A stretch of 64,000 nucleotides of DNA from Zygnema cylindricum (taxonomy: Eukaryota; Streptophyta; Zygnematophyceae; Zygnematales; Zygnemataceae). Position 1 is the stretch's first letter, and the number at the start of each line of letters is the position of its first letter. The stretch spans positions 62,001-126,000 of the forward strand of contig JBBHKE010001155.1 of the NCBI GenBank assembly GCA_037447655.1. The letters are read 5' to 3'. Under the pieces are notes generated by a model. That model was not told the DNA's origin, ran no database searches, and saw only the letters and a program-made list of their open reading frames with translations. The position numbers were made by a program, and so were the translations under genes. This document shows positions 1 through 12,500 of this stretch, one piece after another.

Positions 1-60
1 CTGTTGTCGAGGGGGGGGGGGGGGGGGGGGAGAGGGAGGAGGAGAGGGGAGAGGGAAGAG

Positions 61-235
61 GTGCTTTTCACTTTGAGTTTGGGTGCTTTTATTTTCCTTG
101 TTGATTGTTTCCTTTTTTTTTGTGTTCCCACCGCTCAGTTTGTTTTTTATTGTAGTTTTTCAGTTTTGGCCATGCCACCTTTTTTGTACCCCCTGACTCA
201 TTATCATCGTGCTTTTTAAATTATCTTGCCATTTC
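61..235 (+). mobile_element. LINE-like 3' tail, dispersed repeat copy 1
   Basis: This segment matches 26941-27185 over most of its length, sharing the order GTGCTTTTCA, TTTTATTTTCCTTGTTG, a T-rich stretch, CATGCCACC, TTTTGTACCCCC and ATCGTGCTTTTTAA. Related tails in the other orientation occur near 20034-20306, 24780-24880 and 62128-62340. The T-rich coding-strand tail and lack of inverted termini fit the 3' end of a non-LTR retrotransposon, but no reverse transcriptase is present, so the class is inferred. Confidence 0.5.
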
Positions 236-278
236 AATATATGGATTATCGACAAAACCTTGCCGGTACACAACACTA
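236..278. mobile_element. Partial hAT-like element end
   Basis: The segment ends in CAACACTA preceded by a GATTATCG-type motif. The same terminus closes the elements ending at 57957 and 59476, and its complement opens those at 57661 and 59019. Only one end is seen here, so this is a fragment. Confidence 0.45.
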
Positions 279-421
279 CTAAATACCCTGTTATCGAGGG
301 GGGGGGGGGGGGGGGGGAGAGAGGGAGGAGGAGAGGGGAGAGGGAAGAGGGGAGGGGGGAGGGGGGGAGGCAGGGAGGGAACGAGGGATGGGGACAGGGA
401 GGGGAAGGAGGAGGGAGATAA

Positions 422-2576
422 AGCCCTATTGTTTACTTCGTCAACGTCAGTAATAGATTGCCAGACTTGGCAGTTTGAGTATTATCGAGTCTCCCGCGTG
501 TTGTTGATAGTTTCGGCCTGCGTCACATGGAAAAACAGTACTTCCTTTCAGCCACATGGGTATGAAATCATGGTTTGACAATCCCCAATTCAAGGCTTGT
601 CCATAGTAGCAATTTCAGCAATTTATCGCAATTCGTACCTATGAAAAAAAAAATGTATGTATTTTTGGGGTAGCAGAAATATAACATTGTAGTGCACAAT
701 TTTGGTAAGCTATTAAACGTTTTTTTTGTTTCAGACGTAGCTTTTCACATTCGAAACTGCTTTGCTTCAAGATACATAGGTCTCCAACGGAATAGACATG
801 CAATAGCATACACATCCAATATGCTTTTATGGCTTCTTTTTTTCCATTTTACATATTGTTTTTTAGTGAATTATTTAGGATTGACACTTTATTAAAATTA
901 AGTACACTAGTTTTATGCTTAGCAACGTGGCTCATTTTATGTTATTGAGACTAATTTATGATTCTGAGTCAAAACAGCACTACCTGGAGTTGGAGAGATA
1001 CTCTTAGACTTAATCCAATCTGAGCGTTGATTCACTATGTATAGAACACTAATTAGCATGGAAGTTATTCACTACGAAAACACGCTCCATGCTTGATTAG
1101 GTCTGCAGAAATGGCATTTGAGTCCATTTCTTAAGTTCGCAATTGTTATGGCCCCTCTAATTTAGTAACTTATGTTCTGGACTGACAAAAGTAATTACCA
1201 TTAATGCTGTTCGGAGCATTTTTTCACAAGCACTTTGAAAATCCAAATCTGTCTACGACTACACTGCTTTTAGACAATTAAGTCTTGTGAAGCAAACACG
1301 AATGTAATTCTATCAAACTCGTCTCCGTTAGCTTTTCTCATCATTCTTTACTCATCTCCAGTTCTAAACAGATACCTTTGGACAGGATCAGTGCGTCAAC
1401 TTTTTTGCAGAACAATTCTTAATTACTGCCGACAGCCACCCCATACTTACAAAATGGACTGATAAGTATTGTTAAGATTATCATTTGTTCAGTGGCCAAC
1501 TTGTTACAAATATTTGGCCATCGTATGCTGGTTATCTTTATCCTTTCCGGTTATCAATCTCATGTCGTTAATAACGACCATTGTCACCATCAATATCATT
1601 TTCCTCATCATTGATGAACATTGTCCGTAATACAGGAAAAACAAAGTTTCACGCCAAGTTCACCATCTTTAGTAGTTAGTAGAACCTAGCCATGGATGTC
1701 ATAACAAGCAGCAACACATGGTCGAGAGACTTGAATAAATTTGAAACATCATAAAGCACAGGCGGCTAGAAAATTGAAAAAAGAATCCAGCTGCATCAGT
1801 TGACATCAAAGACAGGGACACGTTGACATTGTGAAAGAAACACTTGCCCCAATACATATCCCCAGTGATAACAGATTCTTAAATTCAAACATGATGAGAT
1901 TCTAGGTTAAGATGCCAATGGCAGTCTGCCTTTGATTAACAAAAACAGCAAATAATGAACTCAATTACATGAAAACTAGCCCTGCAATCATGCATTCGTG
2001 CATATTATTGGGACAATGAGGTCGTTGTTCATCAAAATCTTGCTCAGCCCACACAGGTTTGAGCTTGGACCTCCAGCTACCACCAGAGACCACAATATTA
2101 CTGGGACAGAAACGATGACAAGGGTTTATACAAATAAATTTCAGGAAAGACGCACTGCTATGACTGTTATTTCCCGTGCTAACTGCTCTCTTTTAACACT
2201 ATTTTGTCGCAACCCTGACCCAGGCGACAGGAGGGAAAACCACCATGGACACATTATTTGACCTAGGATCTTGTCATTGATGCTATCTCTCAATCATAAT
2301 TTCTCTTTTCAACCATCTACATCGCTTTCAACTAATTTGTACAGAGTATATAACAGACTATATATGCAGGATCTTGCGATTGTTGGATCATAGATAAGAA
2401 AATATCTAAAGCATTTCTGTAACATAAAAAAACATAAAAGAAATGCTGTCACCTGCAAGGAAATTGCTAAGAAACTGACGGAAAATACATTTGAAAAAAT
2501 AAATAATGATAATTAGAAGATTGCAGAAGTACCTTCGGTGTGCACCGAAGTACAAATGGAAACTAATCCAAAATTT
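422..2576. other. Intergenic, no gene recognised
   Basis: AT-rich sequence with only short unconvincing reading frames and no recognisable protein family, RNA gene or repeat array. The part nearest 2576 should include the 3' untranslated region of the kinase gene on the minus strand. A short hairpin lies at 2533-2550. Confidence 0.5.
2533..2550 (-). other. Hairpin just downstream of kinase stop
   Basis: CTTCGGTG and CACCGAAG are perfect 8-base complementary arms separated by two bases, about 27 bases past the kinase stop codon on its sense strand. It would fold in the 3' untranslated region. Function is unknown. Confidence 0.4.
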
Positions 2577-3737
2577 CTAAACAACAGGTGGTTGTTTCTT
2601 TCCGTGAGAAACCGATCCGTTGTTTCTCTCTACAAGAGCCACAATATCTTCTAATGTCGTAACAACATCGGTCATCGAGGGCCTAGCCTTTGCTTCATGC
2701 TGAAGACAGACACGTGCCAAACTAGCAATAGCAATAGCAGTTTTTTCATCATAATTAGAAAACTGATCCCTTATGGCTGGGTCAACGAGCTTGGCCTTGA
2801 TTAGCCTTTTATCACTAAGAAAAGGCAAAACTTTGTACCTTAAATGCAATCGTGGATTACTTGTATCAACTGCTCTCTCACCAGTCAAAAGCTCAAGAAG
2901 AATAACACCGAAGGAAAAGACATCACACTTTTTCCGCAAAACACCTGTTTCTAAGTACTGAGGACATAAATAAGCACTTTCCCCCACCACTCTTGACTCG
3001 CACTGACTTCTATAAGCGTCAGCTGCTTTAGCAAACCCGAAATCTGAAAGCTTTGGATTGAATTCCGAATCAAGAAGGACATTACCAGGTTTCAGGTCTC
3101 GAAAAATAACATCATTCTCGTGAAGAAACGCTACACCGGTTGCAGCTCCAAGTGCAATCTTTAATCGTCTGGTCCATGATAAAGGTGTTTGACTGAAATT
3201 ATTATCTAAAAAGAGATGGTAATCGAGACTACCTTCAGCCATGAACTCATATACAAGTAATCCTTGCTGGTGTTCAGAACAATAGCCAAGAAGACGGACA
3301 AGATTCGAATGTCGAAAACGACTCAGCATAAGGATCTCTTGTAGCCATTCGCTCTCTCCTTGAGAACTATCTGAACTAAGTTTCTTAATAGCCACAGGAA
3401 TCGGGATTGTTTTGGTCGAAGGAGACGAAATCCATCCTTTGTAAACTTTTCCGAATGAACCTTCCCCTAGTATAAGCTTTGGACTAAATTTTGAAGTAGC
3501 TGCCAGCAAGGTCTTGTATTCAAAAACAACTGGCAACGACTTTTCATTCATAGAAAGCGAATTGCTAGAAATACTTCTTCCACTACCACTAACACTTATG
3601 TTACTAGGAGGATCCACGACCTTATTCTCTGTGGCATGATCATCTTCGGACTTTTCCGAATAAGAGTTATCTGAGATAGAATTTGCTTTAGGCAAGGTTT
3701 TAGGCGGAGAAAAACAGGACGAGTAGAAGTTGCCCAT
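2577..3737 (-). CDS. Receptor-like cytoplasmic kinase (RLCK-VII/PBL-like)
   Basis: A 386-residue serine/threonine kinase without a receptor domain. The N terminus MGNFYSSC carries Gly2 and Cys8, the usual N-myristoylation and palmitoylation pattern that anchors such kinases at the plasma membrane. Residues 10-70 are Ser-rich and unstructured. The kinase domain starts near residue 85: glycine loop GEGSFGKV (91-98), ATP-binding lysine in VAIKK (Lys118), likely helix-C Glu134, catalytic loop FRDLKPGN (Asp214, Asn219), DFG (232-234). The activation segment ends CPQ (258-260) where APE is usual, and Asp272 of subdomain IX is present. Most catalytic residues are intact, so activity is plausible. 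Family members act downstream of pattern-recognition or hormone receptors. The whole frame is one exon, whereas PBS1-type genes usually have introns, so a retrocopy origin is possible but no poly-A remnant is clear. The specific orthologue is not assignable. Confidence 0.9.
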   Translation of the reverse strand: MGNFYSSCFSPPKTLPKANSISDNSYSEKSEDDHATENKVVDPPSNISVSGSGRSISSNSLSMNEKSLPVVFEYKTLLAATSKFSPKLILGEGSFGKVYKGWISSPSTKTIPIPVAIKKLSSDSSQGESEWLQEILMLSRFRHSNLVRLLGYCSEHQQGLLVYEFMAEGSLDYHLFLDNNFSQTPLSWTRRLKIALGAATGVAFLHENDVIFRDLKPGNVLLDSEFNPKLSDFGFAKAADAYRSQCESRVVGESAYLCPQYLETGVLRKKCDVFSFGVILLELLTGERAVDTSNPRLHLRYKVLPFLSDKRLIKAKLVDPAIRDQFSNYDEKTAIAIASLARVCLQHEAKARPSMTDVVTTLEDIVALVERNNGSVSHGKKQPPVV

Positions 3738-6549
3738 AAGATATCACAAACCAAAGAATGGACGAAGAAGCAGAACAGCCGTCACAAAAAGTCTCAGCAA
3801 ATTTCATGTCTGCATTGCTGTGATGAAGTTCTCATCAGGTTTCACAGTAGAGTGGAAGTCTTAACCATCTGCCACGTCGACCGTGCAACAGACAGCTTTA
3901 TGGAGGGGGAGAAAGTAAGACGTGGAACTTCGCGAGAAAAACGAAGAAAACCTGCCGGCGAATACCAAAGATTTGCTTCGAACACCAAACAGACGAAACC
4001 GGCCACAAACTCGAATTTAAAGATTTCCGTCTTTTTTCAGTAGAGTTTAGGACATTGGAATAATCAAGTTTTAGCCTCAGAAACCGTTGGATGCTTTTCG
4101 TGCATACTGTATTTGCAAGTGCGACAATGCTGGCAGATTTGTTCGAGCTGTGATTGGTTGAATGCTCTCACAGTGGAGCTCACGTAAAGTGAGAAAGTGA
4201 CTGTGCGCAACATTTTTATTTACATGTGGTTGCCGCAGTTTTGTTACCGTGAACCTTGGACGGCCGTGTGAATTGCTGATTTTATTATGACGGTCGACGT
4301 TCGCAAGCGCGGCAAAATTTTAACCGGTTGTACCAATATTTTGAAAGTCAAAGCTGTTCAACTCAGCGGTACTTTACTTGTACCAATATGTACTTAAAAC
4401 GTACAATCTTTTACAAAGTGACGTAAGTGACTGTGCGAAGTTGCGAACCAAAATAATAGTCACTGCCATGATCAATTCCCTTATTATTACGTCATACATA
4501 AGTTTGAGTGGCCGAAATTACGCGTTTGAAGGTGGTCCGAAATTCCGTTAGGTCCAAAATACAGAATCGATTATTTCCTTCCGCTGTTTCACTGTTTGCA
4601 CGGTTCGGTTTTTCTGGAAACATTGTTGACGGGAGTTCAAATCCCATAAATGCCCAAATTTTAAAATATGCTGTGAAAACTCATCTCTGGGGAGTCGAAA
4701 TTAAATATAAAATCCAATTTGAGTCCGAGGGGCTGGATCTTACGGTATTATGCGATCTCAAAAAAGACGGTCAGTCTGGAGATTGGTGTCCACAGCAAAT
4801 ATTGTTGGTGTCCGCATTGTCTCTCAACATCAAAAAACGGAAAGCGGCGAACTTGCGAAGATTTTTTGAACCGCGGCAATTCTGACGAGCCCGTTCGTTT
4901 CCCTGTCGTACGTGAGCCGGTCGCACTGGTGCTATTTCATGAGAATATTCTGAAACAAAAACGAAAAATTAGACCGCAACGGCACATGTACGGCAAATTC
5001 CCATTGAGGATAGTTTTACGGGTCGATAGTTATCGACTTATCGCGATACCTCCGTACGTTGGGTTGCCATAGAATTTTCAAAAGCTACCCCGGGGAAGGA
5101 GATTTTTTCGTACGATTGTTTCAGTACTTAATCTGTACGGACTCCCACCTCCAACCAAATATAAAGCGATAAATTTGTGTTGGTCCCGGAGTGATATATC
5201 GAACCCTCTAACCGTTTTTCCCAAAACACAACACTAATTTTCACAATGAGACGGTGTACAAAGTTAAGTTTTCAATCTCTAATCGGATACAAACAATATG
5301 GGTAATGTAACACAGTATTACTTCAGCTTTGCATGCTTACGGCTCCATAAGTGGATCCCTGGTTTGGCCATTTTCATCAAGTTTTTGTTGTTGGTTTTGT
5401 GTTAATTCTTCTTCCATGATGTGACTTCGCCTTTATTTCCATTCGCAGTGTTTTTATCTTTTGTTTGTTTGAGCTTGTGTGGCAAGTTCACGTTTGTTTG
5501 GCCGTGACCTTTCTTGAGACCGTGTACCTGGATGTTTTACAATGGATTAATTTTAATAAAGCTGTGCATTTTTCATTTGTAGTGAGTTAATTACCCTAAT
5601 ATTGGTGGGCACCAGTTTGTAGGGAACAGTTAATTTGATGTGATATTCCGTGAATGTAGGTGCCACACAACATAACTATTGGTCATTCGTTTAGTGAGGA
5701 CGCGTACATACAATAATAGTCTGCACAACGACAAAAAAAACCATACATTACTGCGTTTACAGCAAGTGTGAACATGTGAGAAAACCCCATGATGTACCAT
5801 CCACCTATCGCACAGGTGCAGTGCAATGCCGGTCTTGTTTTAAAACCTAGAAAAACCATGAAACCCTGGAAAAAACCCTCAAAAACGCATGAATCATTTG
5901 TTTGCACTCCATTCCCTCAAATCAATTCATGGGCATGGATGCTTCCTCCTGTCTCATGTACATGGTGACCTGCTCGATTTCAGACGGGGAGCCTCGGCAG
6001 CCAATCGAGCTCGACCCAGAAGCTGTAAGGAACCTCTAGATGAAAGTTACGCCGCGTATGGTTGTTAGCTTTAACATATTTTCCGGCGTATATTTGAACC
6101 AACATTCTCCGTGCACACATCTCATTTCCGGTTGAAGATTGCCAATTGGAAAATAAGAATTTAGCATTTCATCGCAGCCGTTGGATTAATGATCCAACAG
6201 GTGTGCACAAGAAAGTTGCTTTAAGTGACGGAAAGAACATTAGCGCTAGAAACCATACATAGTGTAGCCTTCCACAAGTAGCGAGTCCGCCAAGTATAAT
6301 ATTAGCTTCATACAGCAAAGGTATCAGAGATTTGACCCATAACTGATGGGAAATAAAATGAGCTGATTGGAGAACAAAACTTAATGATGAGAAAGGACGC
6401 CGCAGTATCAATGTACAGAGACTTAGACCCACAACACATGCCTTTATTTTAATCCACGATTTTCGCCCTTGACAGACAAACACTTTATTTCCAAAACAAT
6501 GGTATTGGCATGAAGAATAATATATATATATATGCAAAGTTTGGTCAAT
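3738..6549. other. Spacer between kinase and TML, with unassigned frames
   Basis: Upstream side of the kinase gene (so its promoter lies about 3740-4300) and downstream side of TML. Overlapping plus-strand frames at 4508-4885 (125 codons) and 4719-5072 (117 codons) lie in different frames; the second has a Cys-rich patch (CWCPHC). I recognise no family and see no clear splice structure, so they are not called as genes. The remainder is AT-rich with nothing recognisable. Confidence 0.35.
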
Positions 6550-9500
6550 TTAAGATGCGCTACACACATATTTGCCAGTCTTGAAATCATTCTCCCTCAA
6601 GTTGAAAACGGAAGTGGTGGTCCCCGCAGGACTCGCAACGATGCCCGATAGTGAGAACCCGCCTCCACTGAACTCCACCCTCACTTTGAACTCACTCAAT
6701 TCCTTTGCCTTTCGTGCCTCTTCTGCAGCTTTCTCCTCCGGTGTCGGCTCTTTCCCTTTGTAAATCAAATGCTCCGGGATGACCGGGATTTGTGCTCTCA
6801 ATCTTTGAGGAGGAGCCTTAGGCTGTGAGATAAACACGCAATTTGAGTAAAAACGGTAAAAAAGGGATTAGACTTGGCAGTAACCTAATAATGAACCTTG
6901 TCCATTACCTTGTTGACCTTGTTTGTTCCCAGCCCAAAGCATCAATCCATGTGAATTTGTTAATGTGAATAGTTTCCTAATGTCCTGTTGGCCTTTCAAT
7001 CAAGTAAATTTCTCCATTTCAACCACAAACCAATTAAAAGCACCCTTTATGTTGATTATCCCTAAAACACACATGTCTCTTCCCATCTAAAACAAAAGAA
7101 AAAACAAACGGTTAGTCATCCTTAAAACACCAAAAGATTTGCACTCAAAATCTTTGAATGCTATTCTGGACTTAATGCCAGGCTTCTGTGAGACTTTTGA
7201 GAGATGACATTTCATTACGGAAACTTGAAAGCCCCTTCCTCCAATAACTTATTCTTAACTTTTTCTCACGGTTAGGAAGCACATATAGAAACACAACCTT
7301 ACCCCCTCTACCTCTTCTTTTCTCTCGTGCTACTTGATTCTTTCACTCTTTCTCTCCCTCTCCCTCTTGCCCTTCCGTTTCTTCCCTACCCATATCTCAA
7401 CAGATTCCCTCATAAACTGCCCTTAAATTCAGAACCAGTGGAATGTGAAAACAAACAACAATTGAAGTCATTATTTGCTCACCTCAATCAGGGGAACGTG
7501 CCATCTTAACTCCTTGGTCACCCTGTCGAGAACAGCACTGAGATCATCGCGGTGCAGAAAAAAATGTCAGAAGTCAGAACAAAGTCTTCCGAACTCTTAT
7601 CGGAAAAGGTTGGAGCTCTCATCAGAAACGCATCTACCAAATTTGACCTAGGCAGAAGATCTTTAAAATAAGTGTTGTGAAGAAAAATTTGAGCATATTT
7701 TTCTCTCCAGGGATCCAGTTGAAAATACTCTGTCGTAAAAATCCCCCCAATAATATTTCTTTACCAGCAACATAGCAAAGCCTTAGGACTCAACCTAAAA
7801 GACAAACAAATCACTTTCAATGACCGAGTTGAAGCCATCCCCAAGTCAAGAATCGCCTCAGAATATGTTAATCATATGTATCTTGACCCCAAACTTGTTT
7901 TTCCCATTTAAACAGAATGTGACCAAGTAGCCTAGAAATATTATAAGCCAATCGCTTTTGTAGTCTCACCTGGGGTTGAGTTTTATAGATGCTGGAGAAA
8001 ATGGAAGGTTCATGATGAAGGTTATATTTGTAAGGGCTGACGAGAGGAAAGGATTTGCAACATACTGCATGTGGAAGCATGTCAATGTATCAACAAGCGA
8101 GAAATAGGAATACAGAAGAACCTAAAAAGGCATCGTTACCTTTGCCTGTTGAGTTTGTTGTTTGTTTGGAAGTCAATCAAATGGAAGGCCACTCTGAACT
8201 TTGTTACCTACACAATCCTCAAGATCTCTGAATTTACACCAAATAGAAAATGATACAAATACATGGAACCTCGGAGAAAGTTGCAGTCAACAGAAGTTGG
8301 TGTTTTGATAATATTTGAAGCTTCAAAATAGTATAAAAAATATCTTTCTCAAATCAAAGAATACAAATACAGCCATGTTTCAGTAATGAACATCTTCTAC
8401 AAACAAATGAAAAGACAGGCATTCTCGTACCTGAATCATAAGAGAAAGTGAGTCTTCACTTCTACGTGTGTGAAATCTGCAAATGCAGAAGGCCCGCACG
8501 ATAATCCTCGTTAAGACAAAACGGAAACAAGTGTTTGCCTTTTCCGATTGTTAAAGAGGCCAATGCTTTCAGGGAACAGTATTCCGACATTCTTGATACC
8601 AACTATTGTAATATACTGATGCTACTTGATAATTGGCCATTAGAGTAAATAACACTTTTTGAAGGTACACCTTATTTTGTCTTATATTCACAAAATAATG
8701 TCAACAACACTAAGGAAAGAACAGGACAGCATGTGGGTTGGTCATCCAGCCCTAAAAAAAATTAGTGGTTTTAATTTAGACTTAGTGTTCAGACTTATTC
8801 TTAGAGTCATGAACAGTCTACACTCACATCTCGATTCCAATATGCAAGGCTATTCGAGATATTAATTTATAAACAAGCGTCAGGAAAAGAAAAAGAACCA
8901 GAAACAGTGCCTCAAAAACATGCGTTCCTATACGAATGCCCAGTCCATCATAGAAATGATTGCAAGTTGTCTGCTTCTTTCGTTTTGTATAGATTATTTT
9001 TCCTTAAAGAAAGATGCTCTGACCAGCCCATCCAATTTCTTGTCCTTACCGAATTCGCAATGGAATTGGGGTAAAGCGTGGTTGAAGTCGGTATTTTAGA
9101 ATCGGAATGTCTCCCTCCAATGCCGCGGGAGCTCTCACATGGAAAAATCCCTTGCCCAAACTACTAACAACTTGGGTCTTCATTATTGCTCTCTGCCAGG
9201 TGTCAAACCACAAATGTCACAAACCAGCTTATTTATAATGGATTTCTTTGCTCACGTCAGAACATCTTCGGACAATTTCCAGTTAATCAGAATAATTTTA
9301 ATCTGCCTTTCACAATATAGAGTAATCCCATTTTCCCGTCACATCTTGTCGAACATTCCTTCTGTTAGTTCATAGTAAAACCTGTTCTGTTTGGACTTAG
9401 CTCCACCAGGCCACTCAGGTGATTCTTTAAGGTCCAAGTACAACCGTTTTCAATCATTGGGCGGATTTCAGACCGTCTAGATCATAATCGCATGCCTAAA

Positions 9501-12500
9501 TCATTGGAAACGGCCTTGCTTTGACCACAAAAAGTGCCCCGATGAGGTGAAGCAGCCCTTCGTTCAAAAAAAACGTGTACCTTAATGCCTGCAGATCCAT
9601 CTAGTCTGAAAGAAAATTCTGCATCGGAAGTCGCCCTTCTTCCAGGTGGGAGCCTCAAAACAACTGTTCCTTGAAGCCCAACTTTGTTCATTTGTAATCC
9701 CTGGAAATTTGCGTTGATCACTTCAGAAATAGCGATCGACGGCATCGCTGCAATTCTTTGGGACTCTGTGGCGGCAGCTGCTGCTTTGAGATCTGCAGTT
9801 TGCACCAAAGGGACGGACTGAAGAGAGGATTAGACTTGAATTGATTGTTGATTAATAAGACAGAACATTAACTACGTACAAAGCAACACATTCAAGCGAG
9901 TTATAGGGACCATTTTCTCATCAGGTTACACAAAAAATCAACAAAAAGGAACAGGAGAGAAAAAAAACAAGTAAATTACGCCTCTTATACAGCACAGGTC
10001 TTTACTCAAAAAGCCCTGAAGTAGGGAAACGAACGGAAAGAAAAACCATTTATGCAGATTTGCACCATTAAAAATATCTATCCAAAAGGCCTATGAGACG
10101 GGCAACCAGAGAAAAAGAAGAAAAGAAGGGACCTGGCAAGGTACAAATCCACCAGATTTTACCGAGATCTCTCACCTGCCACAACTTGAGCTCCGGTAAC
10201 TGAATCGATGGAAGGTCCCTCCGGTGCAGTTCCAGCCAGAGCTGCCTCCAACTGCTTTCCAGGCCCAAATATCTCTCCCTCCAGTCCCCCTAACCCTCCC
10301 CCAAAAGCATCATCGTCCACATCAGCTCCAAAAGCTCCCGCATCGAGACCTCCTCCCCACGCATCTCCGTCATCTCCCAAAAGTCCTCCTCCTAAACCAC
10401 CGGATTGACTCCAGTCTATTCCCCCATATTGCCCTTCAAATCCTTCAGCACCTATAAACTGGGTTTCTGGTGCAGATCCAGTCTTTTTAGGAACTACAAC
10501 CTGTCAAAAGAGAGAGAAAAATGGGTCGTATCAGTCTTCTTGCAAATGAAATACAAAAATTTCCGATTTTCGTTTCTCTAGTATTTCTCACAATTACCAC
10601 AAAAGACTCTTCTTCTTGCCTCCCTGTGCTTCATAATGAACATTTCACTCATCGAGGGGAGAGAGAGAGGAAGGGGCGAGGAGAGGTCAAGGAGAGGGCG
10701 AGGGGAGAGAAAGAGAGAGTGGGGAGGAGAGTAGGGCGGCGGGAGAGGGGAGAAAAGGTAGATAAAAGAAGAGGAATGTATTTACATACAGAAACACACA
10801 CGAAAAAGGAAAGTAAAAGGAGCAGAAGAAGAGACCATTGCAACATACAAGAAACCCTCAACCTCTGATTCGCATCCTTGTTTTTGATTAGCATTCTAAT
10901 AAGCCAAACAAAAAAACACTATTCACACTCTCTCACTTCCAAGAAGTCGAGAATACCCTACCTCAAGCCCAGCCAATTGTGCCGCAGGATCGAGAGGAGT
11001 TCCCGATTTTCTAACAAAACCTCCGGTCAGGTCCGTTGTTGATCCAGCTAATCTATCACTGGCTGCAAAAGGATCCAAAGAACCACTTTCTCTGGACTCC
11101 TCCACAGGCTTCTCAAACGTCGTCTGGGCAGGCGAAGGAGCAAAAGTAGCCATGGCTTCGTCTCCAGCGGCATAAGTTTCTTCCGGCAGTTCAAATGTGA
11201 CTCTTGACAGAAGCTGCATGAAAAAGGGCAGTGGAGAACAAGGAAGGTACAGCTTTGTGAGGTTGTCACGGCATTTGTATGCCTGGAATCTCAGTTTCGA
11301 ATGTCATTTGTGTATTTGTCATTTTGGCTGAATGTATTCATTTGGATCCAACCTCTACTTACTTTAAGGCTAGGTTTTTCTGCATCTGATCAGTTAACAA
11401 CAGTGCACGCGCACTTCACATCCCATCTTCTAATTCTCCCCGCTGTCACGTTTTTCAAGAGCAAATCGCAGGCATATGCAGTTACGGGTCCAACGTTGAC
11501 GAACAGATACTTGGAATCAGAAATGATGATTCGAACTACTAAAAGTGCACTCTCATTTTGTGCACTCCTTATCCAATCAGCTATATGCCTGCTACTCCAC
11601 CAACAACATTACTATTTCTGAATCTCCACAAAAAAGACGGCGTCTTCCAAAGATTTAGCATCAGATGGGCATGAAACACAAAAAAACTGCAGACCTATAA
11701 ATGTCAATCTGCTGCTACAATCCTGAGGCATCAAAATGGAAATGCACATACCTCTACATTTGCAAGCCGGTCAATTGAACCTCCCTTCACAGAGTTCCAG
11801 GAAGATGCCCCCCTTGCTTTGCTCTCTGCGTCTGCGGTCGCGACAGGTGGAGGAATAAGCAAAGACGATGGATCATGTTGTACGGCCGCCAGAATGTTGT
11901 TCAGTCGTGCAGTACTGACTCCATGCAAGACAGAAGTTAGTGCCAAGTAAACCTGCATCCCACCATTAAACCCAGTAAAGGACAAGATTTTTCTGCAACA
12001 GGTTCAAAATCCAGTAAGATTAGCGTCAGTTTCTGTAAATTTGCCACAGGAGCCTTCTGACCTCATTGTATCTTCGAGTAAGTTTGTCTGCTGTTACGTC
12101 GACCCCTCTGCAAGCTGCCACAAGCACACTGCACAAAGGCACCAAAAAATTTCAAAGAAATTATTAATACAGTTACAAGTTTGAACAACATACTGTCTGA
12201 TTTCAAAGAGAGTGGAACTTCATCCGAATCATTCAACCCCATTAAACATATGAACAGACTTGTATAAAGCCAGTGCGAGGCGATCTAATAGACAACACTT
12301 TAGTATTCTGCTTCGAGGAAGGATAGAGGTAAGACTAGCTCCAAGAAGACAGGTCTAGGGCATAATTGAAACATTAAGGCTTTGTAAAACTCAAGAAACA
12401 GAGCACTTATAAGACATGTCAAAACAAAGATAGAGGCATGCAAAATCCAAAATAGACACCATACTCCCCAGTTACTACCAAATAACAACAGAAAGGTAGT

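Larger units (their letters stand above)
1..352. repeat. Duplicated poly-G plus GA-rich tract
   Basis: Positions 1-60 and 292-352 are near-identical: a short leader ending in TCGAG, a run of about 20 G, then a purine tract of GAGAGG-like units. The second copy continues into more GA-rich sequence to about 418. The two copies flank a transposon-tail-like segment (61-235) and the end of a hAT-like element (to 278). The G runs could form quadruplexes; that is inference. The short reading frames here (Gly/Arg rich) are translations of the repeat, not genes. Confidence 0.7.

Noticed and set aside
4628-4652. T-arm-like GGGAGTTCAAATCCC suggesting a tRNA
   Set aside because: No acceptor, D-arm or anticodon arm could be placed at the right distances.
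9809-9819. Alternative exon-9 acceptor of TML at CTTCAG
   Set aside because: It would need a phase-0 donor, but the exon-8 donor is phase 1; the acceptor 26 bases further on restores the frame.
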